Assembly: GCF_902859705.1 (NCBI RefSeq)
Contig: NZ_CADIJO010000026.1
Span: forward strand, 1-64,000
DNA length: 64,000 nt
Direction of reading: 5' to 3'
DNA from: Achromobacter deleyi
GTDB taxonomy: Bacteria > Pseudomonadota > Gammaproteobacteria > Burkholderiales > Burkholderiaceae_B
Shown here: piece by piece, positions 18,654-27,803 of the stretch
How positions within the stretch are numbered: position 1 is the first letter of the stretch
Layout of the letters: every line of letters starts with the position of its first letter
The notes under the pieces: model-generated
Seen by the model: the letters and a program-made list of their open reading frames with translations, nothing else
The model's database searches: none
What the model was told of the DNA's origin: nothing
Made by a program: the position numbers and the translations under genes

Positions 18654-19400
18654 ATGTCCGCAGCGCCCGCCATTGAGCTTTCCGCCAGCCTTGCCACCAC
18701 GCCGTGCCGCCTGCTGGTGGTCAATGGCAATACCACCGATGACCTTACCGCCCGCCTGGCCGAGCAGGCCCGCGCCTTTTTCGGCGATGCGGCCCAGGTC
18801 CATGCCGTGACGGCGCCGTTCGGCCCCGCCTATATCGCCAGCCGCGCCCAGGCCGCCGTGGCCGCGCATGCCGTGCTGGAAACCGTCGAGCGCGAAGCCG
18901 CCCTGGCCGAGGCCGCCGGCACGCCCTTCGACGCCTGTCTGCTGGCCTGTTTTGGCGAACCGGGCATCGGCGCGGTGCGCGAGCGCCTGCGCGTGCCCGT
19001 GGCCGGCATGGCCGAAGCCGCCATCATGACCGCGATGCAGCGCGGCGACCGCTACGCCATCGTCACCGTCGGCCGCCTGTGGCCCGGCATGCTGCGCGAG
19101 CAGATCCGCCAACTGGGCGTGGAATCCCGCTGCGCGGGCGTGCTAGCCCTGCCGGGCAACGCGCTGGACTACGTGACCCGTTCGTCCGACACCATTGCCG
19201 CCGTCAGCCAGGCGCTGGACGACGCCGCTGCCCTGGGCGCCGACGTGGTCATCGTGGCCGGCGCCGCGCTGGCCGGCTTTCTGCCCAGCCTGCCGCGCCT
19301 GCCTGCCATTCCCGTCATCGATTCTTACCGCGCCGCCCTGGCGCAGGTGATGGCGCTGGCCACGCTTGACCGTGCCCAGCGCCTGGCCGCCGGCGGCTGA
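18654..19400 (+). CDS. Asp/Glu/hydantoin racemase family protein
   Basis: A 248-residue cytosolic protein of the aspartate/glutamate/hydantoin racemase superfamily. The N-terminal LLVVNGNTTDDLT and the first catalytic cysteine region (C99 in LACFGEPGIGAVRERL) are clear. The second half, which usually carries a LGCAGM-type Cys, reads VVIVAGAALAG around residue 203, so the second catalytic Cys is missing. That argues against two-base racemization and for a different reaction. It is the first gene of the GntR-controlled operon, with AGGGG before the ATG. Confidence 0.85.
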   Translation: MSAAPAIELSASLATTPCRLLVVNGNTTDDLTARLAEQARAFFGDAAQVHAVTAPFGPAYIASRAQAAVAAHAVLETVEREAALAEAAGTPFDACLLACFGEPGIGAVRERLRVPVAGMAEAAIMTAMQRGDRYAIVTVGRLWPGMLREQIRQLGVESRCAGVLALPGNALDYVTRSSDTIAAVSQALDDAAALGADVVIVAGAALAGFLPSLPRLPAIPVIDSYRAALAQVMALATLDRAQRLAAGG

Positions 19401-19483
19401 GTCCGCCGCCGCGGCCATGCATCCGCAAGCCTAGAAGTCCCCCAGAAGATCCCATACCCAATACGCAAGGGAGAATTTCCGCC

Positions 19484-21061
19484 ATGAAGACGCTGCTGAA
19501 GTGGACCGCCGGGGCCGTGATCGCGCTATCGGCCATCACGGGCGCATCCGCCGCCAACACCTTGAAGTGGGGCGCCGCCCGCGACCTGGATTCGCTGGAT
19601 CCGTATTCCTACGGCAGCACCTTCAACCTGGCCTTCCTGAACCACGTCTACGAAGCGCTGATCCGCTACGACGACAAGTTCAACATCACGCCCGCGCTGG
19701 CCGAGTCCTGGGAAACGCCGTCGCCCACCGTGCTGCGCTTTCATCTGCGCCACGGCGTGAAGTTCCATAACGGCGCGCCGTTCTCGGCCGACGACGTGGT
19801 GGCCTCGATGACCCGGGTGTCGGATGACGCCTCGCCGCTCAAGGGCAACCTGCCGGCCTTCAAGGCGGTACGCAAGGTCGACGACTACACGGTCGACATC
19901 GAAATGACGCATCCGTACCCGCTGATGCTCAACGACCTGACCAATATCTTCATCTTCAACCGCCAGTGGCTGGTCGACAACAACAGCCTCAAGCCCACCG
20001 ACGCGGCCAAGAAGATCGAAGGCTACGCCACCCACAACGCCAACGGCACCGGCCCGTTCAAGGTCGAGTCGTACCGGCCCGACACCCGCACCGTGCTGGT
20101 GGTGAACCCGGCCTGGTGGGACAAGCCGCGCCACAACCTGGACCGCATCGAGTTCACGCCGATCGCCTCGGCGCCGACCCGGGTGGCGGCGCTGCTGTCG
20201 GGCGACATCAACTTCACCGAGAACGCGCCGCTGCAAGACCTGGACCGCCTGCGCGCCGCGCCCAACGTCAAGGTGCTGGCCGCGACCGAACTGCGCACCC
20301 TGTATTTCGGCTTCAACCTGGGCGACAGGCTGGTGGGGTCCAACATCACCGACAAGAATCCGTTGAAAGACCTGCGGGTGCGCCAGGCGCTGTACATGGC
20401 GCTGTCGCCCGACCTCTTGCAAAAGCGGGTGATGCGCGGGCTGTCGCGCACCACCGGCGCGCTGGTGGCGCCGTCGATCCCGGGCTATGAGGCCAGGCAG
20501 GAAGAACGCCTGCCGTTCGATGCCGCCCGAGCCAAGAAGCTGCTGGCCGACGCCGGCTACCCCGACGGCTTTTCGTTGTCGCTGCTGTGCTCGAACGACA
20601 TGTTCGTCAACGAAGAAGAACTCTGCCAGGCCGCCGCCTCGATGTGGGCGCGGATCGGCGTGAAGGCCTCGCTGGCCAGCGGCCCTCGGTCGTTGCAGAA
20701 CCCCAAGCGCTCGCGCGGCGAATTCGACATCACCATCCACGGCTGGGCCAACGAGCCGCAGATCGACGCGCTCTCGCTCTTGCTGCAGGTGATCCACAGC
20801 CGCACCGGTCCCAACGGCGTCTTCAACTGGGGCCAGTGGGGTGATGCCGCGCTGGACGCGCGCATCGAAGCCGCGGCGGCCGAAATGGACCGGCCCAAGC
20901 GCGTGCAGATGATGGCCGACATCCTGCAGACCCTGCACGACGACGTGCGTTTCCTGCCGCTGCATCAGCAGCCCATGGCCTGGGCCGTGGGCGCCAATGT
21001 GGGCGACGTCCTGCAGATGCCCGACAACAAGGCGCGCCTGTGGACCGTGCACATGAAGTGA
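19484..21061 (+). CDS. ABC importer solute-binding protein, dipeptide/nickel (family 5) type
   Basis: A 525-residue periplasmic binding protein with a signal peptide ending GASA near residue 23. It then has the family-5 pattern LKWGAARDLDSLDPYSYGS, FHLRHGVKFHNGAPFSADDVV and NGTGPFKVESY. Family-5 proteins bind peptides but also opines, glutathione, nickel and small catabolic substrates. Here the two amidohydrolases and the racemase in the operon suggest a cyclic amide or N-heterocycle. GGGAG precedes the ATG. A perfect 24-base palindrome directly follows its stop, before the permease genes. Confidence 0.92.
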   Translation: MKTLLKWTAGAVIALSAITGASAANTLKWGAARDLDSLDPYSYGSTFNLAFLNHVYEALIRYDDKFNITPALAESWETPSPTVLRFHLRHGVKFHNGAPFSADDVVASMTRVSDDASPLKGNLPAFKAVRKVDDYTVDIEMTHPYPLMLNDLTNIFIFNRQWLVDNNSLKPTDAAKKIEGYATHNANGTGPFKVESYRPDTRTVLVVNPAWWDKPRHNLDRIEFTPIASAPTRVAALLSGDINFTENAPLQDLDRLRAAPNVKVLAATELRTLYFGFNLGDRLVGSNITDKNPLKDLRVRQALYMALSPDLLQKRVMRGLSRTTGALVAPSIPGYEARQEERLPFDAARAKKLLADAGYPDGFSLSLLCSNDMFVNEEELCQAAASMWARIGVKASLASGPRSLQNPKRSRGEFDITIHGWANEPQIDALSLLLQVIHSRTGPNGVFNWGQWGDAALDARIEAAAAEMDRPKRVQMMADILQTLHDDVRFLPLHQQPMAWAVGANVGDVLQMPDNKARLWTVHMK

Positions 21062-21066
21062 TGGCG

Positions 21067-21090
21067 GGCGGGCCGCCGCGGCGGCCCGCC
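21067..21090 (+). repeat. Perfect 24-base palindrome after the binding-protein gene
   Basis: Twelve-base arms (21067-21078 and 21079-21090) of GC-only sequence are exact complements, five bases after the stop. With no T tract it is unlikely to be a full terminator. Hairpins here commonly stabilise the binding-protein mRNA and lower permease expression. Confidence 0.6.
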
Positions 21091-21154
21091 TCGCGAGACT
21101 GAATCCGGGGGCGTCCATGCAGGCGTTCGTAACCAGGGCTGACAGGGGGCGCAC

Positions 21155-22147
21155 ATGCTGGCGTTCATAGTGAGACGGGTCTTCAATGCGGTCGGCGTGA
21201 TGCTGGCGGTGGCGTTGATGGCGTTCGTGATTTTCCGTTTCGTCGGCGATCCCGTCGACATGATGCTCAACGAGCAGGCTTCGCAGACGCAGCGCGACGA
21301 GCTGCGCGAGCGCCTGGGGCTGAATGCCTCGGTGGGCATGCAGTTCGTGCACTTCGTGGCCAACGCCGCGCGCGGCGAGTTCGGCATTTCCTACCGTAAC
21401 CAGCAAGACGTGTTCGCGCTGGTGGCCGAGCGCTTTCCGGCCACCTTCGAGCTGGTCATGATGGCGACCCTGCTGTCGCTGCTGGTGGGGGTGCCGCTGG
21501 GCGTGCTGACGGCCATCTACCGCAAGTCGCGGGTGGCGCAGGCGCTGCAGTTCGTGTCCATCCTGGGCATTTCGCTGCCCAGCTTCGTGGTGGGCATCAT
21601 GCTGATCCTGCTGTTCTCGGTGCAGCTGGGCTGGCTGCCGGGCTTTGGCCGTGGCGACACGGTACGGATCGGCGGCTGGACCACGGGCCTGTTGACGCCG
21701 TCCGGCCGCGCCGCGCTGGTGCTGCCGTCCATCACCCTGGCGCTGTTCCAGATCACGCTCATCATGCGGCTGGTGCGGGCCGAGATGCTGGAAACGCTGC
21801 GCACCGAATTCATCAAGTTCGCCCGCGCCCGCGGCCTGCCCGACCGGGTGGTGCATTTCCGGCTGGCGCTGCGCAACTGCCTGATGCCCGTCATTACCGT
21901 CACCGGCATGCAGATCGGCAACCTGATCGCGTTCGCGCTCATCACCGAGACCGTGTTCCAGTGGCCCGGCATGGGGCTGCTGTTCATCCAATCGGTCATG
22001 TTCGTGGATATTCCCGTCATGGCCGCCTACCTGGTGATCGTGTCCTTCATCTTCGTGGCGTTGAACACGCTGGTGGACATGATGTATGGCGTGGTCGATC
22101 CGCGCCTGCGCAGCCAGCACGTCAAAGGAGGCGCCAATGCTCACTAA
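21155..22147 (+). CDS. ABC importer permease, DppB type
   Basis: A 330-residue inner-membrane permease with about six membrane helices and the DppB/OppB N-terminal signature (MLAFIVRRVFNAVGVMLAVALMAF). The EAA loop is seen as EFIKFARARGLPDRVV near residue 222. It pairs with the next permease to form the channel. CAGGGGG precedes the ATG, and its 3' end overlaps the next start by 11 bases. Confidence 0.93.
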   Translation: MLAFIVRRVFNAVGVMLAVALMAFVIFRFVGDPVDMMLNEQASQTQRDELRERLGLNASVGMQFVHFVANAARGEFGISYRNQQDVFALVAERFPATFELVMMATLLSLLVGVPLGVLTAIYRKSRVAQALQFVSILGISLPSFVVGIMLILLFSVQLGWLPGFGRGDTVRIGGWTTGLLTPSGRAALVLPSITLALFQITLIMRLVRAEMLETLRTEFIKFARARGLPDRVVHFRLALRNCLMPVITVTGMQIGNLIAFALITETVFQWPGMGLLFIQSVMFVDIPVMAAYLVIVSFIFVALNTLVDMMYGVVDPRLRSQHVKGGANAH

Positions 22148-23078
22148 ACCGTTTTCCGGCCAGGGCCGGGGCAGGCTGGCCCGGATGCTGCAAAGCGACC
22201 TGTGGTGGAGCCTGCGGCAGGACTACGTGGCGATGGGCGCGGGCATCGTGCTGCTGGCGGTGGTGCTGCTGGCCGTGTTCGCCCCGCTGATCGCGCCGCA
22301 GAATCCCTACGACCTGGCGCAGCTGGACCTGCTCAACGCCGAACTGCCGCCGCGCTGGGTGGCCGGGGGCGAGGCCCAGTTCCTCCTGGGCACCGACACC
22401 CAGGGGCGTGACGTCTGGTCCGCCATTCTGTATGGCTCGCGCATGTCGCTGGTGATCGGGCTGGCCACCGTGGTGCTGTCGCTGGCGATCGGCCTGCTGG
22501 TGGGCCTGGCGGCCGGGTATTTCGGCGGCTGGGTCGACAATGCGCTGATGCGCCTGGGCGATACGCTGCTCAGCATTCCCACCATTCTCGTCGCCATCCT
22601 GGTCACCGCCGTGTTCCGGCAACTGCTGCCGCCCGGCATGCGTGAAACCCTGTCGTCGGTGATTCTCATCCTGGCGATCTCGATGACCAACTGGGTGCAG
22701 TATGCCCGCACCGTGCGCGCCTCGGCGCTGGTCGAGCGCGGCAAGGAATACGTGCAGGCTGCCCGGCTGATCCGCGTCAGTTCGCTGCGCATCATGCTCA
22801 CGCACATCCTGCCCAACACGCTGACGCCGGTCATGGTGACCGCCACCCTGAACCTGGGCCTGGCGATCCTGATCGAGGCCACCCTGAGCTTTCTGGGCGT
22901 GGGCATGCCGCCCACTGAACCGTCGCTGGGCACCTTGATCCGGCTGGGCAATCAGTTCCTGTTTTCGGGCCAATGGTGGGTGGTGGTGTTTCCCGCCCTG
23001 TACCTGAGCCTGATCGTGCTGGTCGTGAACCTGCTGGGCGACTGGCTGCGCGACGCCCTGAATCCCCGCCTGCGCTGA
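22137..23078 (+). CDS. ABC importer permease, DppC type
   Basis: A 313-residue second permease with the OppC N-terminal segment, the EAA-type loop (GKEYVQAARLIRVSSLRIMLTHILPN) and GVGMPPTEPSLGTLI near the end. I start at the ATG at 22137, preceded by AAAGGAGG inside the end of the DppB-type gene; the longer frame is an overlap artefact. It is the heterodimer partner of the preceding permease. Confidence 0.93.
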   Translation: MLTKPFSGQGRGRLARMLQSDLWWSLRQDYVAMGAGIVLLAVVLLAVFAPLIAPQNPYDLAQLDLLNAELPPRWVAGGEAQFLLGTDTQGRDVWSAILYGSRMSLVIGLATVVLSLAIGLLVGLAAGYFGGWVDNALMRLGDTLLSIPTILVAILVTAVFRQLLPPGMRETLSSVILILAISMTNWVQYARTVRASALVERGKEYVQAARLIRVSSLRIMLTHILPNTLTPVMVTATLNLGLAILIEATLSFLGVGMPPTEPSLGTLIRLGNQFLFSGQWWVVVFPALYLSLIVLVVNLLGDWLRDALNPRLR

Positions 23079-23110
23079 GCGCGGCATCGTACGGAGAGCA
23101 ATGTAGAACC

Positions 23111-24304
23111 ATGGATAACGCAACCCTATATACCCACGTCCGCCCGGCGGGCGGCGAAATCGCCTCGGTACTGGTGCGTGACGGGCGCTTCGCGGCCATC
23201 GACGGCCCGGTGCCCGACAGCGTGCCGCGGGTATACGGCGGCGGCGCGATCATGCTGCCCGGCCTGATCGACGCGCACGCCCACCTGGACAAGACGATGT
23301 ACGGCATGCCCTGGTACCGCAACGAGGTGGGGCCGCGCCTGATCGACAAGATCGACAACGAACGGCTGGAAAAGCGCCGCCTGGGCATCGACCCGTACCG
23401 GCAGTCGGCGCGCCAATTGGTGATGTCGGTGGCCGACGGCACCAGCCACATCCGCAGCCACGTCGACGTGGACACCGACATCGGCGTGGCCGCCATCGAA
23501 GGCGTGATGCGTGCCCGTGACCAGTACCGCGACCAGATCGATGTGCAGATCGTCGCATTTCCGCAAAGCGGCCTGCTGATCCGCCCGGGCACGCTGGCAT
23601 TGATGGACCAGGCGCTGCGCATGGGGGCGGACGTCGTCGGCGGGCTGGACCCGGCCGGCATAGACCGTGACCCCAAGGGCCACCTGGACGCCATCTTTGC
23701 CCTGGCCGACAAGCACGGCAAGCCTATCGACATCCACCTGCACGAAGCCGGCGAGCTGGGCGCGTTCTCGATGCAGATGACCATCGACCGGGTGCTGGCG
23801 CTGGGCATGCAGGGCAAGGTGACGCTGTCGCATTCGTTCTGCCTGGGCATGCCCGATGCGCAGGCAGTGCAAGGGCTGGTGGATGGGCTGCTTGAGGCGG
23901 GCGTACACATCATGACGACCGGCTCGGCTTCGCGGCCGGTGCCGAACGTGGCGCGGCTGCATGCCGCGGGCGTGGTGGTCTGTACCGGCAACGACGGCAT
24001 GCGCGACACCTGGGGCCCTTATGGCAAGCCCGACATGCTGGAACGCACCATGCTGGTGGGCCTGCGCAACAATTTCCGCCGCGACGACGAACTGGCGCTG
24101 GCCCTGCACGTGGCCACCTACGGCAACGCCCGCGTCATGGACCTGGCCGACTACGGCCTGGCACCGGGCTGCCACGCCGACTTCGTGCTGGTCGAGGCCG
24201 AGACGGTGGCCGAAGCCATCGTCTCGCGCCCGGTTCGCAAGCTGGTGGTCAAGCGCGGCCAGGTGGTGGCGCGCGACGGCCGTGCGTTGGTAGAGGCGCC
24301 CTGA
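23111..24304 (+). CDS. Amidohydrolase, cytosine deaminase-like
   Basis: A 397-residue metal-dependent hydrolase of the cytosine deaminase / N-isopropylammelide hydrolase branch. The metal motif HxH is in LIDAHAHLDKTMYG near residue 57, metal His in IHLHEAG and LSHSFCLG, and the catalytic Asp in CTGNDGMRDTWGPYG near residue 297. These enzymes remove amino groups or open ring C-N bonds in pyrimidines and triazines. It starts at ATG 23111 and ends one base into the next amidohydrolase gene, so the two act in one pathway. Confidence 0.88.
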   Translation: MDNATLYTHVRPAGGEIASVLVRDGRFAAIDGPVPDSVPRVYGGGAIMLPGLIDAHAHLDKTMYGMPWYRNEVGPRLIDKIDNERLEKRRLGIDPYRQSARQLVMSVADGTSHIRSHVDVDTDIGVAAIEGVMRARDQYRDQIDVQIVAFPQSGLLIRPGTLALMDQALRMGADVVGGLDPAGIDRDPKGHLDAIFALADKHGKPIDIHLHEAGELGAFSMQMTIDRVLALGMQGKVTLSHSFCLGMPDAQAVQGLVDGLLEAGVHIMTTGSASRPVPNVARLHAAGVVVCTGNDGMRDTWGPYGKPDMLERTMLVGLRNNFRRDDELALALHVATYGNARVMDLADYGLAPGCHADFVLVEAETVAEAIVSRPVRKLVVKRGQVVARDGRALVEAP

Positions 24305-25791
24305 TGGCCGCCCGCGACGACGCCACGCTGCTGACCGCCCGCTGGGTGGTGGGCCACGAAAATGGCCGCCACTGCCTGTACGAGAACGGCGAAGTCGTGT
24401 TCCAGGGCGACCGCATCGTCTACGTGGGCCACCGCTATCCCGGCGTGGCCGCGCGCCGCTACGACTACGGCCGCGCGCTGATCGGGCCGGGCTTCGTGGA
24501 CCTGGACGCGCTGTCGGACCTGGACACCACCATCCTGGGTTTCGACAATTCGCCGGCCTGGCGCCGAGGCCGCATCTGGCCCGAGACCTACATGAAGCGG
24601 GGGCCGTACGAGATGTACACCCCCGACGAACTGGCGTTCCAGAAGCGCTACGCTTTTGCCCAGCTGATTCGCAACGGCATCACCACGGCGCTGCCGATCG
24701 CGTCGCTGTTCTATCGGGTGTGGGGCGAGACCCGCGACGAATTCCTGTCAGCGGCCCAGGCGGCCGGCGACCTGGGCCTGCGCGTCTACCTGGGCCCGGC
24801 CTACCGCAGCGGCCATACCTACGTGGACGAGCAGGGCGCCATCCGCTGCCACTACGACGAGGCGCGCGGCCTGGCCGGCCTGGCGCAGGCTGTGGCCTTC
24901 TGCGACGAGGTCGAAGGCCTGCATGGCGGCCGGGTGCGCGCCATGCTGTCGCCCGACCGTATCGAAACCTGTACGCCTGAACTGCTGCGCGCATCGGCGG
25001 CCGCCGCGCGCGAGCGCGATATTCCGATCCGCCTGCATTGCTGCCAGTCGCGGCTGGAGTACGACCTGGTCCTGGAACAGCACGGCATGAGCCCGCCCGA
25101 ATGGCTGCAAAGCCTGGGTTTCCTGTCCGAGCGGGCCTTGCTGCCGCACGGTACTTATGTATCCGGCTCGCGCCATATCGACCGGCCGGGGCGCGACCTG
25201 GACATCATCCGCGACGCGGGCGCCAGCATCGTGCATTGCCCGCTGGTGTCGGCGCGCCACGGCGCCACGCTGGAATCGTTCGCCCGCTACCGCAAGCAGG
25301 GCATCAACATCGGCATGGGCACCGATACCTGGCCGCCGGACATGGTGCTGAACATGCAGGTGGGCATGATGCTGTGCCGGGTCACCGACCAGTCCACCGA
25401 GGCGGTGCGCTCGGAAGACTATTACGACGCCGCCACGGTCGGTGGGGCCGACGCCCTGGGCCGCCCCGACCTGGGCCGCCTGGCGCCGGGCGCCAAGGCG
25501 GACATCGTGGTGTTCGACTTTTCCCACGACCGCAACGGCCAGTTGATCGACCCGATCCAGACGCTGATGGTGGGCGGCAGCGGCCGCGACGTGTCGCAGG
25601 TCGTCATCGACGGCCGCTTCGTGATGGTCGACGGCCAGATTCCCGGCTTTGATGCCGCCCAGGCGCAAGCGCAGGCCCAGGCGCAGTTCGACGGCCTGGT
25701 GGCGCGCTACCCCGACCGCACCTGGGGCCATCCGCCCGTCGACGAGATTTTTTCATCCAGCTACCCGCGGCCCCCAAGGAGCCCGTCATGA
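24304..25791 (+). CDS. Amidohydrolase family protein lacking the N-terminal HxH motif
   Basis: A 495-residue TRZ/ATZ/SsnA-like amidohydrolase fold. The barrel strand that normally carries PGxVDxHxH reads GPGFVDLDALSDLD (residues 61-74), so both first metal ligands are Asp/other. H245 (RLHCCQS), H282 (LLPHGTY) and D341 (MGTDTWPPDM) remain. The C-terminal beta-sandwich repeats (GAKADIVVFDF, VVIDGRFVMVDG) are intact. It is translationally linked to both neighbours (1-base overlap before, 4-base after). It is likely an enzyme with altered metal use, acting on the same imported substrate; a chlorohydrolase-type deaminase is the nearest named relative. Confidence 0.82.
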   Translation: MAARDDATLLTARWVVGHENGRHCLYENGEVVFQGDRIVYVGHRYPGVAARRYDYGRALIGPGFVDLDALSDLDTTILGFDNSPAWRRGRIWPETYMKRGPYEMYTPDELAFQKRYAFAQLIRNGITTALPIASLFYRVWGETRDEFLSAAQAAGDLGLRVYLGPAYRSGHTYVDEQGAIRCHYDEARGLAGLAQAVAFCDEVEGLHGGRVRAMLSPDRIETCTPELLRASAAAARERDIPIRLHCCQSRLEYDLVLEQHGMSPPEWLQSLGFLSERALLPHGTYVSGSRHIDRPGRDLDIIRDAGASIVHCPLVSARHGATLESFARYRKQGINIGMGTDTWPPDMVLNMQVGMMLCRVTDQSTEAVRSEDYYDAATVGGADALGRPDLGRLAPGAKADIVVFDFSHDRNGQLIDPIQTLMVGGSGRDVSQVVIDGRFVMVDGQIPGFDAAQAQAQAQAQFDGLVARYPDRTWGHPPVDEIFSSSYPRPPRSPS

Positions 25792-26795
25792 CGACCGTTT
25801 CCAGTCCCGCCGCCCCGACGCTGTCGGTGCGCGGCCTGTCGGTGGAATTCCCCACGCGCCACGGCACCCTGGTGGCCACGCGCGATATCACGTTCGACAT
25901 TGCGCCGGGCGAGATCCTGGGCATGGTGGGCGAGTCCGGCGCGGGCAAGTCGCTGACCGGCATGGCGGTGATCGGCCTGCTGGAACCGCCGGGGCGCCTG
26001 GGCGGCGGCGAGATCCTCCTGGCCGGCCGGCGCATCGACAATCTGTCGCCCAAGGCCCGCCAGCAACTGCGCGGCAAGGAAATCGGCGCGATCTTCCAGG
26101 ACCCGCTGACGAGCCTGCACCCGCTGTTCACGGTGGGCGACCAACTGGTCGAAACCATCCGCCACCACGACAAGGGTTCGCCCGCGGCGGCCCGCCAGCG
26201 GGCGCTGGAACTGCTGGTGGCGGTGGGCATTCCGGCCGCCGACCGCCGCATCGACCACTACCCGCATCAGTTTTCCGGCGGCATGCGCCAGCGGGTGGTG
26301 ATTGCGCTGGCGCTGGCGGCCCGGCCGCGGCTGATCATCGCCGACGAACCGACGACGGCGCTGGACGTGTCGGTGCAGGCGCAGATCACGGCGCTGCTGC
26401 GCCGCCTGTGCCGCGAGCAGGGCACGTCGGTGCTGCTGGTGACGCACGACATGGGCGTGATCGCGGAAACGGCGGACCGGGTGGCGGTGATGTACGCGGG
26501 CCGCATCGTCGAGATCGGCCCGGTGCTCGAGGTGCTGCGGCGCCCGGGCCATCCCTACACGCAGGGCCTGATGAATGCGATTCCGGGCCTGCGCCACCGC
26601 GCGGCCCGCCTGAACCAGATCGACGGCGCGATGCCGCGGCTGCACGCGATGCCGGACGGCTGCGCGTTCCACCCGCGCTGCGCCATGGCCGGGCCGCGCT
26701 GCGGCCAGGCCCGTCCGGCGCTGGCGGCCTCGCCGTCGGGCGCGACAGTCAGCGCCTGCTGGCTGCACCAAGGAGGCGTCGCCCATGCCGCATGA
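25788..26795 (+). CDS. ABC importer ATPase, DppD type
   Basis: A 335-residue cytoplasmic ATPase of the peptide-type importer. Walker A is GESGAGKS (from residue 48), the signature is QFSGGMRQRV, Walker B is LIIADEPTTALD, and the C-terminal oligopeptide extension has CAFHPRCAMAG, a cysteine-containing region typical of DppD/OppD. It begins with ATG overlapping the amidohydrolase stop and overlaps the next ATPase by 11 bases. Confidence 0.94.
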   Translation: MTTVSSPAAPTLSVRGLSVEFPTRHGTLVATRDITFDIAPGEILGMVGESGAGKSLTGMAVIGLLEPPGRLGGGEILLAGRRIDNLSPKARQQLRGKEIGAIFQDPLTSLHPLFTVGDQLVETIRHHDKGSPAAARQRALELLVAVGIPAADRRIDHYPHQFSGGMRQRVVIALALAARPRLIIADEPTTALDVSVQAQITALLRRLCREQGTSVLLVTHDMGVIAETADRVAVMYAGRIVEIGPVLEVLRRPGHPYTQGLMNAIPGLRHRAARLNQIDGAMPRLHAMPDGCAFHPRCAMAGPRCGQARPALAASPSGATVSACWLHQGGVAHAA

Positions 26796-27756
26796 CCAAG
26801 ATTTCCTGTTGCGGGCCGACGACCTGGCCTGCTGGTTCGATGTGTCGCCGCCCTGGCTGGAACGCACGCTGTCGCGCCAGCCCGAGCAAACGCTGAAGGC
26901 GGTGGACGGGGTGTCGCTGGCGGTGCCGCGCGGCAGCACACTGAGCATCGTGGGCGAGTCGGGCTGCGGCAAGTCGACGCTGGCCAAGCTGCTGGTGGGC
27001 CTGGTGGCGCCCACGCGCGGCACGCTGCGCTACGGCCGCGACCGCAAGGGCGGCACGCTGCACCCGCAAATGATTTTCCAGGACCCCTACGCCAGCCTGA
27101 ACCCGCGCTGGCGGGTGGGCAATATCGTGGCGGAACCGATCATCACGCTGGGCCTGCGCGCCACCCCGGCGGACACGCGCCGCCGGGTGGACGAGCTGCT
27201 GGAGCTGGTAGGCCTGTCGGCCAGCGACGCAAGCCGCTTCCCGCACGAGTTCTCGGGCGGCCAACGCCAACGCATTTCGATCGCGCGGGCGCTGGCGACG
27301 GAAGCCGAGTTCCTGGTCTGCGACGAACCGACCTCGGCGCTGGACGTATCGGTACAGGCACAGATCCTGAACCTGATGGGCGACCTGCAAAAGGAATTCG
27401 GCCTGACCTACGTCTTCATCAGCCACAACCTGTCGGTGGTGCGGCACGTGTCGGATCGGGTAGCGGTGATGTACCTGGGCCGCATCGTGGAGCAGGCGGC
27501 GGCCGACGAACTATTCGAATCCCCAAAGCACCCCTATACGAAGATGCTGCTGGACACGATTCCGGATCTGGATGATCCGCGGCGGGATCGGGAGCCAATG
27601 GGAGGCGAGGTTCCGAATCCGATCATGCCGCCGGCAGGGTGCACGTTTCATACTCGGTGCGGGATGGTGCAGGAGATGTGCCGGAGTGTGGTGCCTGAGG
27701 TGGCTGTTGTTGGGGGGCGGGAGGTAAGGTGTCATTTGGTGGCTGGGGCGGTTTGA
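26785..27756 (+). CDS. ABC importer ATPase, DppF type
   Basis: A 323-residue second ATPase, with Walker A GESGCGKST, signature EFSGGQRQRIS, Walker B FLVCDEPTSALD and the C-terminal Cys-rich block CTFHTRCGMVQEMC. AAGGAGG precedes the ATG inside the DppD-type gene. It closes the eight-gene operon. The last ~240 bases switch to a G/T-rich coding strand with uncommon codons, unlike the body of the gene; the reading frame and family motifs stay intact. Confidence 0.94.
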   Translation: MPHDQDFLLRADDLACWFDVSPPWLERTLSRQPEQTLKAVDGVSLAVPRGSTLSIVGESGCGKSTLAKLLVGLVAPTRGTLRYGRDRKGGTLHPQMIFQDPYASLNPRWRVGNIVAEPIITLGLRATPADTRRRVDELLELVGLSASDASRFPHEFSGGQRQRISIARALATEAEFLVCDEPTSALDVSVQAQILNLMGDLQKEFGLTYVFISHNLSVVRHVSDRVAVMYLGRIVEQAAADELFESPKHPYTKMLLDTIPDLDDPRRDREPMGGEVPNPIMPPAGCTFHTRCGMVQEMCRSVVPEVAVVGGREVRCHLVAGAV

Positions 27757-27803
27757 GGCGTTTCATTTTTTTTTGAACGGTGCTGATGCGGTGGGTTGTT
27801 CTT

